Of a stretch of DNA of 64,000 nucleotides, positions 18,753 through 28,077 are shown piece after piece. Source of the stretch: Acetivibrio saccincola (GTDB lineage Bacteria; Bacillota; Clostridia; Acetivibrionales; Acetivibrionaceae); NCBI RefSeq assembly GCF_002844395.1, contig NZ_CP025197.1, positions 1,054,001-1,118,000 of the forward strand, written 5' to 3'. Each line of letters starts with the position of its first letter. Positions within the stretch are counted from its first letter, which is position 1. A program made the translations under genes and the position numbers. The notes under the pieces were generated by a model. The model made no database searches. It was not told where the DNA came from and saw only the letters and a program-made list of their open reading frames with translations.

Positions 18753-20408
18753 TTATTTACTATCCTGTTCCCTTATTTCAACCCTTCGTATCTTTCCGCT
18801 TATAGTTTTAGGAAGTTCATCTACAAATTCAATTATTCGTGGGTATTTGTATGGTGCTGTTACTGTTTTTACATGTTCCTGAAGCTCTTTAGCCAGGTCA
18901 TCACCTGCTGTATAGCCTTTTGCCAGCACCACTGTGGCTTTAACAATCTGGCCTCTTATGGGGTCAGGTACTGCTGTTATGGCGCATTCAAGGACAGCCG
19001 GGTGTTCTAAAAGAGCACTTTCCACTTCAAAAGGCCCGATTCTGTAGCCGGAGCTTTTTATAACATCATCGGCTCTTCCAACAAACCAAAAATACCCGTC
19101 TTCATCACGCCATGCCATATCGCCGGTGTAGTAAATCCCGTTGTTCCAGACCTTTTTTGTAAGCTCTTCATCCCGATAGTAGCCGTTAAACATACCAGGA
19201 GGTATTCTCTTGTCTGTGCGTATTACTATCTGTCCTTCCTCGCCCACATCACAGGAATTTCCGTTTTCATCAACTATATCTATGTCGTATCCAGGTGAAG
19301 GCTTACCCATTGAACCCGGTTTAGGATCCATCCAGGAGTAAGTGGCAAGGGCAACGGTACATTCAGTTTGACCATAACCTTCCATTAGTTTTAATCCTGT
19401 AGCTTTATAGAACTGATTGTAAACTTCAGGGTTTAGGGGTTCCCCTGCAACTACACAGTATTTAAGTTTACTGAAATCATATTTGGTCAAATCTTCTTTT
19501 ATAAAGAACCTATATATTGTAGGTGGTGCACAGAAAGTTGTAACACCGTATTTAACTATGACTTCTAAAAGCTCCTTTGGGACAAATTTATCGTAGTCAT
19601 AGACAAAAACAGCACTTCCTGCAGTCCACTGACCGTATATTTTACCCCATACGGCTTTAGCCCATCCTGTGTCAGCCACAGTAAGGTGCAAGCCATCTTC
19701 CTGTACATTCTGCCAGTACTTTGCAGTTAGAATATGTCCTAAAGGATAAGTAAAATCATGCTGTACCATTTTAGGCATACCTGTTGTCCCGGAAGTAAAA
19801 TAAATTAAAGAGGTATCGCTGTTTTTTGTTGCTTCCTCCCCGGTTGGTCTTACAAAATTTTCATCAGCTTTTTCCAGTTCGGAATTAAAATCGTACCAGC
19901 CTTCACGGCTGCCTCCAACCAGTGCTTTAAATTTTAATGTTGGTGATTCTTTTTGTGCATCTTCAACATGCTTTATAACATCTTCTTCATTGACAGTGAC
20001 TATCATCTTGATATCAGCAGCATTGTTTCTGTAGACAATGTCTTTGGCGGTAAGAAGGTGTGTGGCAGGTATGCAGACAGCCCCTAATTTGTGGAGGGCA
20101 AGTATGCAGAACCAGAATTCATACCTTCTTTTTAAAATAAGCATTACAGGATCGCCTTTTTTAATTCCCACACTTTTAAAGAAGTTTGCCGCCTTGTCGC
20201 TGTAGTATTTTAGCTGACCAAATGTAAAAACGGCTTCCTCCCCTTTATCATTGCACCAGACTATTGCCACTTTATCAGGTGTGGTGCGTGCAATTTCGTC
20301 CACCACATCGTAAGCAAAGTTAAAATTGTCCGGTACGCGAACTTCAAAGGATTTGATAAATTCATCATAAGAATTAAAATTAACCTGTGAAACATATTTA
20401 CTTAACAT
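18753..20408 (-). CDS. AMP-forming acyl/acetyl-CoA synthetase
   Basis: 551-residue ANL-superfamily ligase closest in style to medium-chain acyl-CoA / acetyl-CoA synthetases. Motifs: [16 protein letters not shown] (A3), [12 protein letters not shown] (A5), [19 protein letters not shown] (A7), [20 protein letters not shown] (A8, with the glycine-turn seen in Acs) and [16 protein letters not shown] (A10, catalytic Lys). It starts at ATG 20408 after GAGAGG. Only 17 nt separate it from the upstream XRE-cupin regulator gene, so the pair is probably one operon in which the regulator senses a metabolite and tunes the ligase. The regulator is an inferred controller, not a demonstrated one. Confidence 0.87.
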   Translation of the reverse strand: MLSKYVSQVNFNSYDEFIKSFEVRVPDNFNFAYDVVDEIARTTPDKVAIVWCNDKGEEAVFTFGQLKYYSDKAANFFKSVGIKKGDPVMLILKRRYEFWFCILALHKLGAVCIPATHLLTAKDIVYRNNAADIKMIVTVNEEDVIKHVEDAQKESPTLKFKALVGGSREGWYDFNSELEKADENFVRPTGEEATKNSDTSLIYFTSGTTGMPKMVQHDFTYPLGHILTAKYWQNVQEDGLHLTVADTGWAKAVWGKIYGQWTAGSAVFVYDYDKFVPKELLEVIVKYGVTTFCAPPTIYRFFIKEDLTKYDFSKLKYCVVAGEPLNPEVYNQFYKATGLKLMEGYGQTECTVALATYSWMDPKPGSMGKPSPGYDIDIVDENGNSCDVGEEGQIVIRTDKRIPPGMFNGYYRDEELTKKVWNNGIYYTGDMAWRDEDGYFWFVGRADDVIKSSGYRIGPFEVESALLEHPAVLECAITAVPDPIRGQIVKATVVLAKGYTAGDDLAKELQEHVKTVTAPYKYPRIIEFVDELPKTISGKIRRVEIREQDSK

Positions 20409-20425
20409 CTATTTAAACCTCTCTT

Positions 20426-20980
20426 CTATAAAATTATTGCAAGAAATTTGGCAGTTTTGCCATTTAAAGCTTTCATGGCATGTTTGTTTCCTGAATCAAA
20501 ATATATTGAATCCCCTTCATTGAGGATTATTTCATGATTATTTATGAAGATTTTAACAGTACCCTCTAATATATAGTTAAACTCCTGTCCTGCATGGGAA
20601 TTATAGTTTACAGGGGTTTCTTCCGTGTCAGGGGTTACTGTTACTAAAAAAGGTTCTGCCTTTTTGTTGGCAAAATTGTAGGCAAGGCTTTGATAGTCGT
20701 ATTCTTTTCTTCTCTCTACTTTAAGGCCTTTTCCATTTCTCACAACTAGGTAATTGTGGAGCCTTGGGCTTTCTCCTGTCAAAAGAGCCGAAAGCTCAAC
20801 ATTGAACCTGTTTGCAATGCTGAAAAGAACACTTACCGGTATGTCTTCATTGCCGCTTTCATACTTTCTAAGGTCCTCTGCAGATATACCAATGTCATTT
20901 GCAAGAGTTTCAACAGACACCTCAGCAAGTTCCCTAAGGGTTTTTATCCTTTCTGCCATTTGCTTTAGTTGTTCAGACAT
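20426..20980 (-). CDS. XRE-family regulator with cupin sensor domain
   Basis: About 184 residues. An N-terminal helix-turn-helix (MAERIKTLRELAEVSVETLA ... LRKYESGNEDIPVSVLFSIA) is followed by a C-terminal single cupin barrel (EFNYILEGTVKIFINNHEI, GDSIYFDSGNKHAMKAL) that probably binds a small effector. The ORF is open upstream to 21022, but ATG 20980 has AAAGGATGTG just before it. It is the first gene of a likely operon with the AMP-forming CoA synthetase, a pairing common in clostridia. It probably also controls its own promoter in the divergent gap to 21261. Confidence 0.85.
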   Translation of the reverse strand: MSEQLKQMAERIKTLRELAEVSVETLANDIGISAEDLRKYESGNEDIPVSVLFSIANRFNVELSALLTGESPRLHNYLVVRNGKGLKVERRKEYDYQSLAYNFANKKAEPFLVTVTPDTEETPVNYNSHAGQEFNYILEGTVKIFINNHEIILNEGDSIYFDSGNKHAMKALNGKTAKFLAIIL

Positions 20981-21155
20981 ATCTTCACATCCTTTAAAAT
21001 TAATTTGAATTACTAAGGGCATTTTAAATACATCTATTGCTTTTATTATATTCTAGCAAAGATGAATTATATTTTCCACATATTATTTTAACTTTTTAAC
21101 CTTAAAAAACAAAAAGACTTTTAGCAGTTTTATTAATATTTTATAACATATGGTA

Positions 21156-21183
21156 TTGACATAGTAGAAAAGACATATAAAAT
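21156..21183 (+). promoter_or_regulatory. Predicted sigma-A promoter of the rRNA/tRNA methyltransferase gene
   Basis: TTGACA (21156-21161) and TAAAAT (21178-21183) with 16-nt spacing, about 78 nt upstream of the methyltransferase start. Confidence 0.5.
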
Positions 21184-21260
21184 ATGATAAAATTAGTGGA
21201 TATGAAGTTAGTACTAAATATTAAGTTATAAAGACTTTAGGAAGATAAGAGGAGTTTGGT

Positions 21261-22010
21261 ATGACGGAAAAAATAAAAAAATATAATAAAAACTCAAATT
21301 ATTCTTATGCTTTAGGGGCATTTCCCACTTTTGAATTGATTAAATCCAAGCCTGATGCATTATTTAAAGTTATAGTAAGCACAAGTTTTGTTGATAATGA
21401 CAACTATTTAAAAATACTTGAATACTGTAAAAATCTTAATGTTGAAGTACAGGTTAATGATAAGCTGATAAACCGTTTAAGTCCTAAGGACAATTGCTAT
21501 GTCATAGGACTGTTTAAAAAGTATACTTCAAGCCTTGATGAAAATAAGTCCCATGTTGTGCTGGTAAATCCAGGAAATATGGGAAATCTAGGGACTATTA
21601 TAAGAACCATTTTAGGCTTTGAAATAGATAATTTAGCAATTATAAGCCCTGGTGTTGATATTTATGACCCAAAGGTGGTAAGGGCTTCAATGGGGGCGGT
21701 GTTTAATGTTAATTTCCAATACTTTGATTCCTTTGAAGACTATTTAAACTTTTTTAAGCATCATGAGGTATTTACATTTATGTTAGACGGCAAGTACAGT
21801 TTGCAGGATTTTAACGGGTATGGTAAACCGTTATATTCTCTGGTTTTTGGAAATGAATCATCGGGTTTAGGTGATGAATTTCAAAATTATGGTAAAAGCA
21901 TAAGGATAAATCATTCTGAAAAAATAGACTCACTAAACTTGCCTGTATCAATAGGAATTGCACTGTATCAGTTTTCTAAAGACAAATTTTGCGGTTGCAA
22001 AGAAAAATAA
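21261..22010 (+). CDS. TrmH/SpoU-family RNA 2'-O-methyltransferase
   Basis: 249-residue SPOUT-class RNA methyltransferase that uses S-adenosylmethionine to methylate a ribose in tRNA or rRNA. The three family motifs are clear: VNPGNMGNLGTIIRT (motif 1, catalytic Arg), YSLVFGNESSGLG (motif 2) and IDSLNLPVSIGIALYQF (motif 3), which together form the SAM-binding knot. The N-terminal about 90 residues form a weak substrate-binding domain. ATG at 21261 follows AAGAGGAG. No neighbours clarify the target RNA. Confidence 0.88.
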   Translation: MTEKIKKYNKNSNYSYALGAFPTFELIKSKPDALFKVIVSTSFVDNDNYLKILEYCKNLNVEVQVNDKLINRLSPKDNCYVIGLFKKYTSSLDENKSHVVLVNPGNMGNLGTIIRTILGFEIDNLAIISPGVDIYDPKVVRASMGAVFNVNFQYFDSFEDYLNFFKHHEVFTFMLDGKYSLQDFNGYGKPLYSLVFGNESSGLGDEFQNYGKSIRINHSEKIDSLNLPVSIGIALYQFSKDKFCGCKEK

Positions 22011-22028
22011 AGCTGCTTTATTTTTATA

Positions 22029-22161
22029 AAGCTGCCTACGCTTACAGCTTATACTTGTAGCTAATGCCAGCTGCCTATGCGCTTATGTTTGTAGCTGATA
22101 CCTGCTGTTTATACTTGCAGCTTATGGCTTATAGCTAATGTCTGCTGCTTATACTTGCAGG
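22029..22161. repeat. Degenerate intergenic repeat
   Basis: Three to four diverged copies of a roughly 40-bp unit of the form GCTGCTTATACTTGCAGC...TTATAGCTAATGCC fill the gap between the methyltransferase gene and the convergent MazG-like gene. The CTTGCAG/GCTGC elements could pair as imperfect hairpins. No coding potential. Confidence 0.65.
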
Positions 22162-22181
22162 TGTTTTTTACAAGGGGCTTA

Positions 22182-22538
22182 CTACTGGGAAGACGCGTCA
22201 GATAAATCTTCTTCCACAATTTCTTTTAAAAGTAGCCTTTCTTTATATTTCCCTAATTGATTTGCCCTTTTTGCCCGGACTTTTTCAAATTTACTGAGGG
22301 ATACACCTTTATAGTCTAAAATAGCGTACAGTACTTCAACGATGTCTGCAATTTTTTCTACGCTTCTTTCATCTTCATATCCTGTTGTTTCTTCCCTTAA
22401 TTTCATGTTTAAGTAAAAAATCATATCAGTTTCCCTTACTTTTTCAATTATTGCTTTTTTGCCGCTTTTCTCTATGTATTTAGGCATTTTGTCCCTGATA
22501 AGGGTATTGGAAAGTGAACTGTAATTTGGTGACCTCAT
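22182..22538 (-). CDS. MazG-like nucleotide pyrophosphohydrolase, second copy
   Basis: 118 residues, clearly paralogous to the protein at 2476-2796: it shares LIRDKMPKYIEKSGKKAIIEK and VEKIADIVEVLYAILDYKGV. The first acidic helix is diverged (KLREETTGYEDERS instead of KLEEELEEFKK), but the EE and ExxxD metal ligands appear to remain. ATG 22538 follows a G-rich ribosome binding site. It stands alone, with degenerate repeats on both sides. The predicted role is hydrolysis of unwanted NTPs; the substrate is unknown. Confidence 0.8.
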   Translation of the reverse strand: MRSPNYSSLSNTLIRDKMPKYIEKSGKKAIIEKVRETDMIFYLNMKLREETTGYEDERSVEKIADIVEVLYAILDYKGVSLSKFEKVRAKRANQLGKYKERLLLKEIVEEDLSDASSQ

Positions 22539-22620
22539 GAAACAACCCCCCCTAAAAATAATATTGTTTACCTATTATAATAATACCATTAATTGTACTA
22601 AATTACAAAGTAATTTTTAC

Positions 22621-22785
22621 AAGATAGTATAAAAGATAGTATACAAGATAGTATACAGCGAGTATACAATATAGTATTTAAGACAGCATACAACATAGCA
22701 TAAAGTAGCTTATACAACATAATATAAAGGAGTTTATACAGCATGGTATATAGGATAATATAAAGTAATTTATGCAACATAATAT
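22621..22785. repeat. Degenerate TATAC/ATA-rich tandem repeat
   Basis: A run of diverged 10-22 bp units such as AAGATAGTATAC and CAACATAATATAAAG occupies the gap between the MazG-like gene and the ABC transporter operon. It creates a spurious minus-strand ORF of repeated Leu-Tyr. Many TATAAT-like hexamers are present, so promoter prediction here is unreliable. Confidence 0.7.
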
Positions 22786-22857
22786 ATTGATGAAGGAAAG
22801 AAATGTGTTAATATATATAGAGTGGAATATATAGGCTATTTAAAAGGAGTTTAGTAT

Positions 22858-23574
22858 ATGCCGGAAGATACATTTGTAAAAGTAAAAAATTTAAAAAAGA
22901 GTTATGGAAATGTGGAGGCACTGAAAGGAATAAGTTTTGAAATAAAAAGAGGCGAGATATTAGGCATTGTAGGACCTAACGGAGCCGGAAAATCAACTTT
23001 TTTTTCTATTTTAGCCACTATATCAAAAGCCAATAGCGGAGATATTATTGTAGACGGGAAGAGCATAACAAAAGATAAGCAGTATATAAAAAAAAACATA
23101 GGGTATGTGCCTCAGGAAATTGCCCTGTATTATAGTTTGAGCGGTTGGGATAATTTGAATTTCTGGGCAGGTATTTACGGGCTTTCCGGAAAGGAAAAGA
23201 GAGTGGCTGTGGAAAATGCCATATCTGATATGAATCTTCAAGATGTTATAAAAAGAAGGGTTGATACATATTCAGGAGGCATGAAAAGAAGGCTTAACAT
23301 TGCCATAGGTCTTCTCCACAATCCTATGCTAATTATTATGGACGAGCCGTTGGTTGGGGTTGATATTATTTCCAAAAGAAAAATAATGGACAAAATCCTG
23401 AAACTAAAATTAGAAGGAAGGGCCATTGTGTTTTCCAGCCATAGTACTGATGAGGTTGAAAAGCTGTGTGACCGTATTGTTCTTTTAGAAGAGGGAAGAG
23501 TGAAGACATGCGGCAAGTTGGATGATATATTGAAGGAATACAATAAAGATTCTTTGGAAGATATCTTTATTTAA
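22858..23574 (+). CDS. ABC transporter ATP-binding protein
   Basis: 238-residue ATPase of an ABC-2-type exporter. Walker A is GPNGAGKST, the Q loop is in GYVPQEIALYY, the signature is YSGGMKRRL, Walker B is LIIMDEPLVGVD and the switch His is in VFSSHSTDEVE. All catalytic elements are intact. ATG 22858 follows AAAAGGAG. The next two genes encode the membrane subunits, so the three likely form one exporter (NatA/CcmA-like). Substrate unknown; no biosynthetic or peptide-precursor gene lies next to it. Confidence 0.93.
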   Translation: MPEDTFVKVKNLKKSYGNVEALKGISFEIKRGEILGIVGPNGAGKSTFFSILATISKANSGDIIVDGKSITKDKQYIKKNIGYVPQEIALYYSLSGWDNLNFWAGIYGLSGKEKRVAVENAISDMNLQDVIKRRVDTYSGGMKRRLNIAIGLLHNPMLIIMDEPLVGVDIISKRKIMDKILKLKLEGRAIVFSSHSTDEVEKLCDRIVLLEEGRVKTCGKLDDILKEYNKDSLEDIFI

Positions 23575-23605
23575 TAATAGTAATGGTAAAGAGTGGTGCT
23601 GCTAT

Positions 23606-24814
23606 GTGAAGGTTTTTATTAATATTTTGATTAATGATATTAAACTGGTGCTTTCTGACTGGAAAATGCTTGTTATAATTTTTGCAATGCCTGTTTTACT
23701 TATACTGTATTTTTCATATGCAGTTTATCCTGTTTTAAAAGAAGACACTGTTGTACAGCCTGTTTCAGTGGCTGTGGTGGATAAAGACAATACCATAGAA
23801 TCAAGGATATTAATAAGCCAGCTTGAGGAAATTGAGCTAATCGGCAAAATACACAGAGTATCAGAGGAAGAGTCACTTTCTTTAATTGATGAAAACAAAA
23901 TTGCAGCGGCAATTATAATCCCTGAAGGGTTTGTCTCCAGCGTTGTTTCAGGGGATAATAAAAGCATTTCCATTTTAGGAAATGTAGAGAAGGAGCAGCA
24001 GGCTATGATTATAAAAACCCTTATAACAGGTGCCGCAAATATTGTTTCATCAGGTCAGGCGGTGCTGTATTCCTATTATAAATTTGTAAATGAAACGGGA
24101 GTGGCAAGGGATGAGCTAAACAGGGAGTTTGATACCCTTACACAGGATATAATAATGAAGTCTTTAGACAGAAACAGTGTTGTTTCTGAAATTAAGACAT
24201 ATCCTGGGGATAATTTGACGGCTACAGAATATTATACTGCTTCTCTTTTGGCTCTTTTCCTGCTTTTTTCAGCTGTGCCTGTATCCAGGTTTCTTTTGAC
24301 GGAAAGAATATGGGGTATAAGGTCAAGGCTTGCCACAACCAATGCAGGAGGAGTAAGGATATTGACATCAAAACTCATTGTGTCCCTGCTTATATCTATA
24401 TTTCAAATGAGCCTGATAATTTTTATAACTTCAAAAATATTTAAAAACTATTGGGGAGCAGGTTTTTTTATAATTTCTGCTGTTTTTATTTCCGGTGTTT
24501 TTGCCGTTTCATGCTGGTCTTTGTTTGTTTTGGTTGTATCCCGTGACCAGCGGCAGTTTGAGATTATACGCAGTATGGGTATTTTGCTTATGGCGTTAAT
24601 CGGCGGGAGCATTTATCCTATTGCCAAAATGCCGGATAAAATAAGGGTTTTAAGCACCTTTACAATAAACAGGTGGATTCAGGAAGGCTTTATGAAAGTA
24701 TTTTCCGGGGAAAGGTACCCGGATGTATCTTATGAGATTATGTGCTTGGTGATGATAGGAGCCGTTTTTGCAGTATCTTCAGCTGTAATTTATAAAATTA
24801 AGAAGGCAGGATAG
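23606..24814 (+). CDS. ABC-2-type permease subunit
   Basis: 402 residues with GTG start at 23606. One N-terminal membrane helix (MLVIIFAMPVLLILYFSY) is followed by a large extracytoplasmic domain (about 45-200) and five C-terminal helices (about 215-400), the layout of ABC-2/YhgE-like exporter permeases. It contains the typical LTERIWGIRSRLATTNAGG cytoplasmic coupling segment. It pairs with the following 398-residue permease of the same architecture, suggesting a heterodimeric membrane channel driven by the upstream ATPase. Confidence 0.88.
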   Translation: MKVFINILINDIKLVLSDWKMLVIIFAMPVLLILYFSYAVYPVLKEDTVVQPVSVAVVDKDNTIESRILISQLEEIELIGKIHRVSEEESLSLIDENKIAAAIIIPEGFVSSVVSGDNKSISILGNVEKEQQAMIIKTLITGAANIVSSGQAVLYSYYKFVNETGVARDELNREFDTLTQDIIMKSLDRNSVVSEIKTYPGDNLTATEYYTASLLALFLLFSAVPVSRFLLTERIWGIRSRLATTNAGGVRILTSKLIVSLLISIFQMSLIIFITSKIFKNYWGAGFFIISAVFISGVFAVSCWSLFVLVVSRDQRQFEIIRSMGILLMALIGGSIYPIAKMPDKIRVLSTFTINRWIQEGFMKVFSGERYPDVSYEIMCLVMIGAVFAVSSAVIYKIKKAG

Positions 24815-24853
24815 TTAAGAAGACAGGGTAGTGCATGAAAGGCGGGGTAGTAT

Positions 24854-26050
24854 ATGAGACGGTTTTTTCTATGTGTATCTACATATATGAAATTAATATT
24901 TAAAAATGTATATTTCACTGTTATAGCTATAATTTTTCCTGTACTAATAGGGGGAATATACGGCTATACCGCATATAAAGGTGATGCCTCAGTTATAAGA
25001 ACTGCTTTTGTAGACAATGACAATACAAATCTTTCTTTGGAACTGTATGAGAGAATTAAAAAAAAGGAAGGGTTGGAGGTTTTTGAAACATCCCTTGAAG
25101 AGGGAAAAATAATGTTAGAGGCAGGGAAGGTGGAAGCTGTATTTGTGTTAAAAGAAGGGTTTGAAGAAAGCCTTTATAATTTGGATACAGATTCTTTAGT
25201 TGAAATTTATATACTTCCGTCCTCATTTTCAGGAGCTTTTTTATCAGAGATTATATCCTCTGAAATAATGGTTATAAATTCTAAATTATTGTCAAATGCA
25301 CTTATAACTGAGAAGTTTGAAGAGCTTAATTTTTATAAAGAGAGGCTGGCGGAAAGAATAAATGAATACTATATAAAGCTTACAGAAGAAGAGCCCTTGA
25401 TGCAGGTTGAATATGAAATTGTAAATGCTTCCCATACTTTTGAGGAATCAAAAAAATTAATTGATTCACAAAAGTATATGGTATATGGCGGGCTTCTTAT
25501 GTTTATAATGTTTTTCCTGATGTTTGGGAGCAGTTGGATAATTGAAGAGAAGGAAAGCGGGGTTTTAAAAAGATTTAAAACCATGGAAAAGGGTTTTATT
25601 ATTTCTTTTTGGGCAAGGTTTTTTTGCCTTGTAATTTCCGGTGTATTTCAGGCGGCTGTTTTTGTAGTTATAAATGCCTTTTTTGGGACAATTGTATTTA
25701 ATGAACCAAGAATATTTTTGGCACTGCTTATATTTATTGTAACCGCTTCATCTATGGCGGTATTTTTTGCCTCGGTATTTAAAACAGCCACCCGGCTTAA
25801 TGCTTTTACACCCGTTTTTGTACTGCTTACAAGTTTTGCAGGAAGCTGCTTTGTGGATATATCTCTTTTATCAGATACTTTTGAGAAGGTTTCACTTTTA
25901 ACTCCCCAGGGGATAACCCTTAAAGCATTAAATGAAATATTTATAGACAGAAACAGTTTGGAGTGGTTTAGGTATTCCGGAATTCTTATACCTTTATCCA
26001 TGCTGCTTCTGTCTGTTTCTTATCCAAGGCTAAAAGCACTGTCAAAGTAA
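24854..26050 (+). CDS. ABC-2-type permease subunit
   Basis: 398 residues, same architecture as the preceding permease: an N-terminal helix (VYFTVIAIIFPVLIGGIYGY), an extracytoplasmic domain (about 40-215) and a C-terminal bundle of helices. The coupling element WIIEEKESGVLKRFKTME corresponds to the ERIWGIRSRL segment of its partner. ATG 24854 lies 39 nt behind the upstream gene, preceded by GGCGGGG. It is the last gene of the three-gene exporter operon and converges on the minus-strand gene at 26077 with only 26 nt between the stops. Confidence 0.87.
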   Translation: MRRFFLCVSTYMKLIFKNVYFTVIAIIFPVLIGGIYGYTAYKGDASVIRTAFVDNDNTNLSLELYERIKKKEGLEVFETSLEEGKIMLEAGKVEAVFVLKEGFEESLYNLDTDSLVEIYILPSSFSGAFLSEIISSEIMVINSKLLSNALITEKFEELNFYKERLAERINEYYIKLTEEEPLMQVEYEIVNASHTFEESKKLIDSQKYMVYGGLLMFIMFFLMFGSSWIIEEKESGVLKRFKTMEKGFIISFWARFFCLVISGVFQAAVFVVINAFFGTIVFNEPRIFLALLIFIVTASSMAVFFASVFKTATRLNAFTPVFVLLTSFAGSCFVDISLLSDTFEKVSLLTPQGITLKALNEIFIDRNSLEWFRYSGILIPLSMLLLSVSYPRLKALSK

Positions 26051-26076
26051 TTTTTGCTGACAAAATAATTATTTAA

Positions 26077-27816
26077 TTATTGAAACAGTTTTATAAGTTC
26101 TTCATTGTTTTGTAAAAACTTTATAACAGATTCTTCTATTTCTTTTTTAAGCTGTGATATTTCCTCTTCACTTGCATTGGTGATGTCAATTGAGTTTTCA
26201 GGGTTAAATGAAGGGAAATCAAATTCCACGTCAAGGGTGTTTTTGGTTTTACTGCTAAAACCAACACCAAGGGATGTTTTATCCAGGAGCATATTTTCAG
26301 GAATATCTAGATTTATGCTGAAATCTACATCCTTTCCAAACTGTTTTTCTTTGGGTTTTTCCCATGTATTCACTGTCAAACTGCCGTCGGCATTTACAGA
26401 AAACATCATAGGAACCCCAATGCTTATTTTATAGTCGTGTGAGCTTTCTTTAGAATTTGATTTAGCATTGGATATAACGTTGTAGTCAGCATCCAGTTTA
26501 AATATTTTTGTAGAGATGCCTCCTGTTCCGGCTGCTATGCTAAAGTGTTTTTTACCTGACTCAGTTCCCCTGTCAATATTTCCATCTAAGGTGTACTCAA
26601 AAATTACATTGCTAACACTGCTAGAGTCGCCACTAAAACCAAATTCTATTTCTAAATTTTTAATGTTTTTATTTTTATATTCTGATACACCTTTAAAGTC
26701 CACACTTAAGTTAAGCGTATTATCTGATGCGGGGGTTTTAAACTTTGTATCAATTGTTCTTCCCACTATTTCTTTTTTGTTTATATATATACTCATGTTT
26801 ATGCCATCGGGAAGCTCGAAATTATCAAAAGCTTTTTCCAGTTTGGCTTTTATTTCATTTATTCCTTTTTTAAATTTTTCTTTTGTAAAATCAGCTTCAA
26901 TGTCTTGAATATCACCTAATTCATCTGAGTATTCAGTATTTTTAAGAAACTCATAAATATTTTTTATATTTTCTTTGGTTAATTCATAAACTGCATCACT
27001 TTCAGCCGTTGCATCCATTATGTTTGCTACAAGACGCTGTAAATCTGATTTTTCAAATTTAATGGTTAATTTGCTGCATTTTAAATCAAATTCCCCGACC
27101 TTGAATGGGACGTTTTTCTCTAAAGAAACCTGTTCTTTGTTAATTGATTCATTTAGTACTTTTTTATAATTTTTCTTGACCCGATCTGAATTCTTTTCAT
27201 CAAAAGACAGTGATTTCAGTATACCTTTAGGGGTTATTACATTAGCTGCAGGGGAAAGTTTATTATACAGATTCTTAAGATCTGAATCTTTTATAGCGTC
27301 TTCGGGCTTGCTTAAATCTGCGACTATGTACTTATCAAAAACCACAGGAATTGAAAGGGCAAAAATGTCGTTTTCAAAAGCCGCAATAAAATCAATAAGT
27401 TTTGTATTGTTGATTAAAACATCTATACCTGTAATTTTTTGATTTTTCTCCGGATTTGACTTTTCATTTATTACAAGTTTTGAATTATCTAAAAGTTCTG
27501 TAATTGAAGTTAAATCAATACTTCCACCAATAGGTATATTTATCTTTGAAGTGTCTAAATCAATACTTAAAGAGTATTCTCTTTCTGTTTCATGGGAGTG
27601 TTCAGATAATTTTTTAATGTTTCCTAAAAAAGCCCCTTCTTCTTTTAAGTTTTCAATTATTTTTTTGGCATATCTCCCTTCGGTACTTAAATAAACCTGC
27701 TTTGGAGATTTAAAAGCATTTGAAGTAAAAGCTAATACCGTAAGTGCTGCCGCAACAATAAACACTATTATGCCGCCAAAAAGCACCACTTTTTTCGAAC
27801 CACTTTTATTAGACAT
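26077..27816 (-). CDS. Membrane-anchored extracytoplasmic protein, unknown function
   Basis: 579 residues with a single N-terminal membrane anchor (KKVVLFGGIIVFIVAAALTV) and no cleavage or lipobox motif, so the rest is probably outside the membrane. The body has a pattern of alternating beta strands and long charged helices and resembles uncharacterised firmicute proteins of the DUF6583 type. That assignment is from memory of the architecture and is tentative. No catalytic motif is visible. ATG 27816 follows GGAGG. It stands alone, convergent to the ABC operon. Confidence 0.6.
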   Translation of the reverse strand: MSNKSGSKKVVLFGGIIVFIVAAALTVLAFTSNAFKSPKQVYLSTEGRYAKKIIENLKEEGAFLGNIKKLSEHSHETEREYSLSIDLDTSKINIPIGGSIDLTSITELLDNSKLVINEKSNPEKNQKITGIDVLINNTKLIDFIAAFENDIFALSIPVVFDKYIVADLSKPEDAIKDSDLKNLYNKLSPAANVITPKGILKSLSFDEKNSDRVKKNYKKVLNESINKEQVSLEKNVPFKVGEFDLKCSKLTIKFEKSDLQRLVANIMDATAESDAVYELTKENIKNIYEFLKNTEYSDELGDIQDIEADFTKEKFKKGINEIKAKLEKAFDNFELPDGINMSIYINKKEIVGRTIDTKFKTPASDNTLNLSVDFKGVSEYKNKNIKNLEIEFGFSGDSSSVSNVIFEYTLDGNIDRGTESGKKHFSIAAGTGGISTKIFKLDADYNVISNAKSNSKESSHDYKISIGVPMMFSVNADGSLTVNTWEKPKEKQFGKDVDFSINLDIPENMLLDKTSLGVGFSSKTKNTLDVEFDFPSFNPENSIDITNASEEEISQLKKEIEESVIKFLQNNEELIKLFQ

Positions 27817-28077
27817 AAATATTCCTCCATATCTTCTATATTAAGTATATTTATTGAAGAACTTACGGCTTTAAATTATATTATTAAATTATATTATATA
27901 GAATAATATTCTGTCAATATAAAAAAGCAGTAAATGTATTTTAAAAAATTTTCTATATGTCTTTAATAATTGATGATAAAGTAGTAAAATAGTATTGAAT
28001 GTTTTTTTTTTATCAATCTTTTATCAAGATAAAAGATTTGTAATTTATAGGATAAAATATTGAAAGGAGAAATATAT

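Noticed and set aside
22598-22780. Minus-strand 60-codon Leu-Tyr-rich ORF
   Set aside because: It is a by-product of the TATAC/ATA-rich tandem repeat, without a ribosome binding site or family signal.
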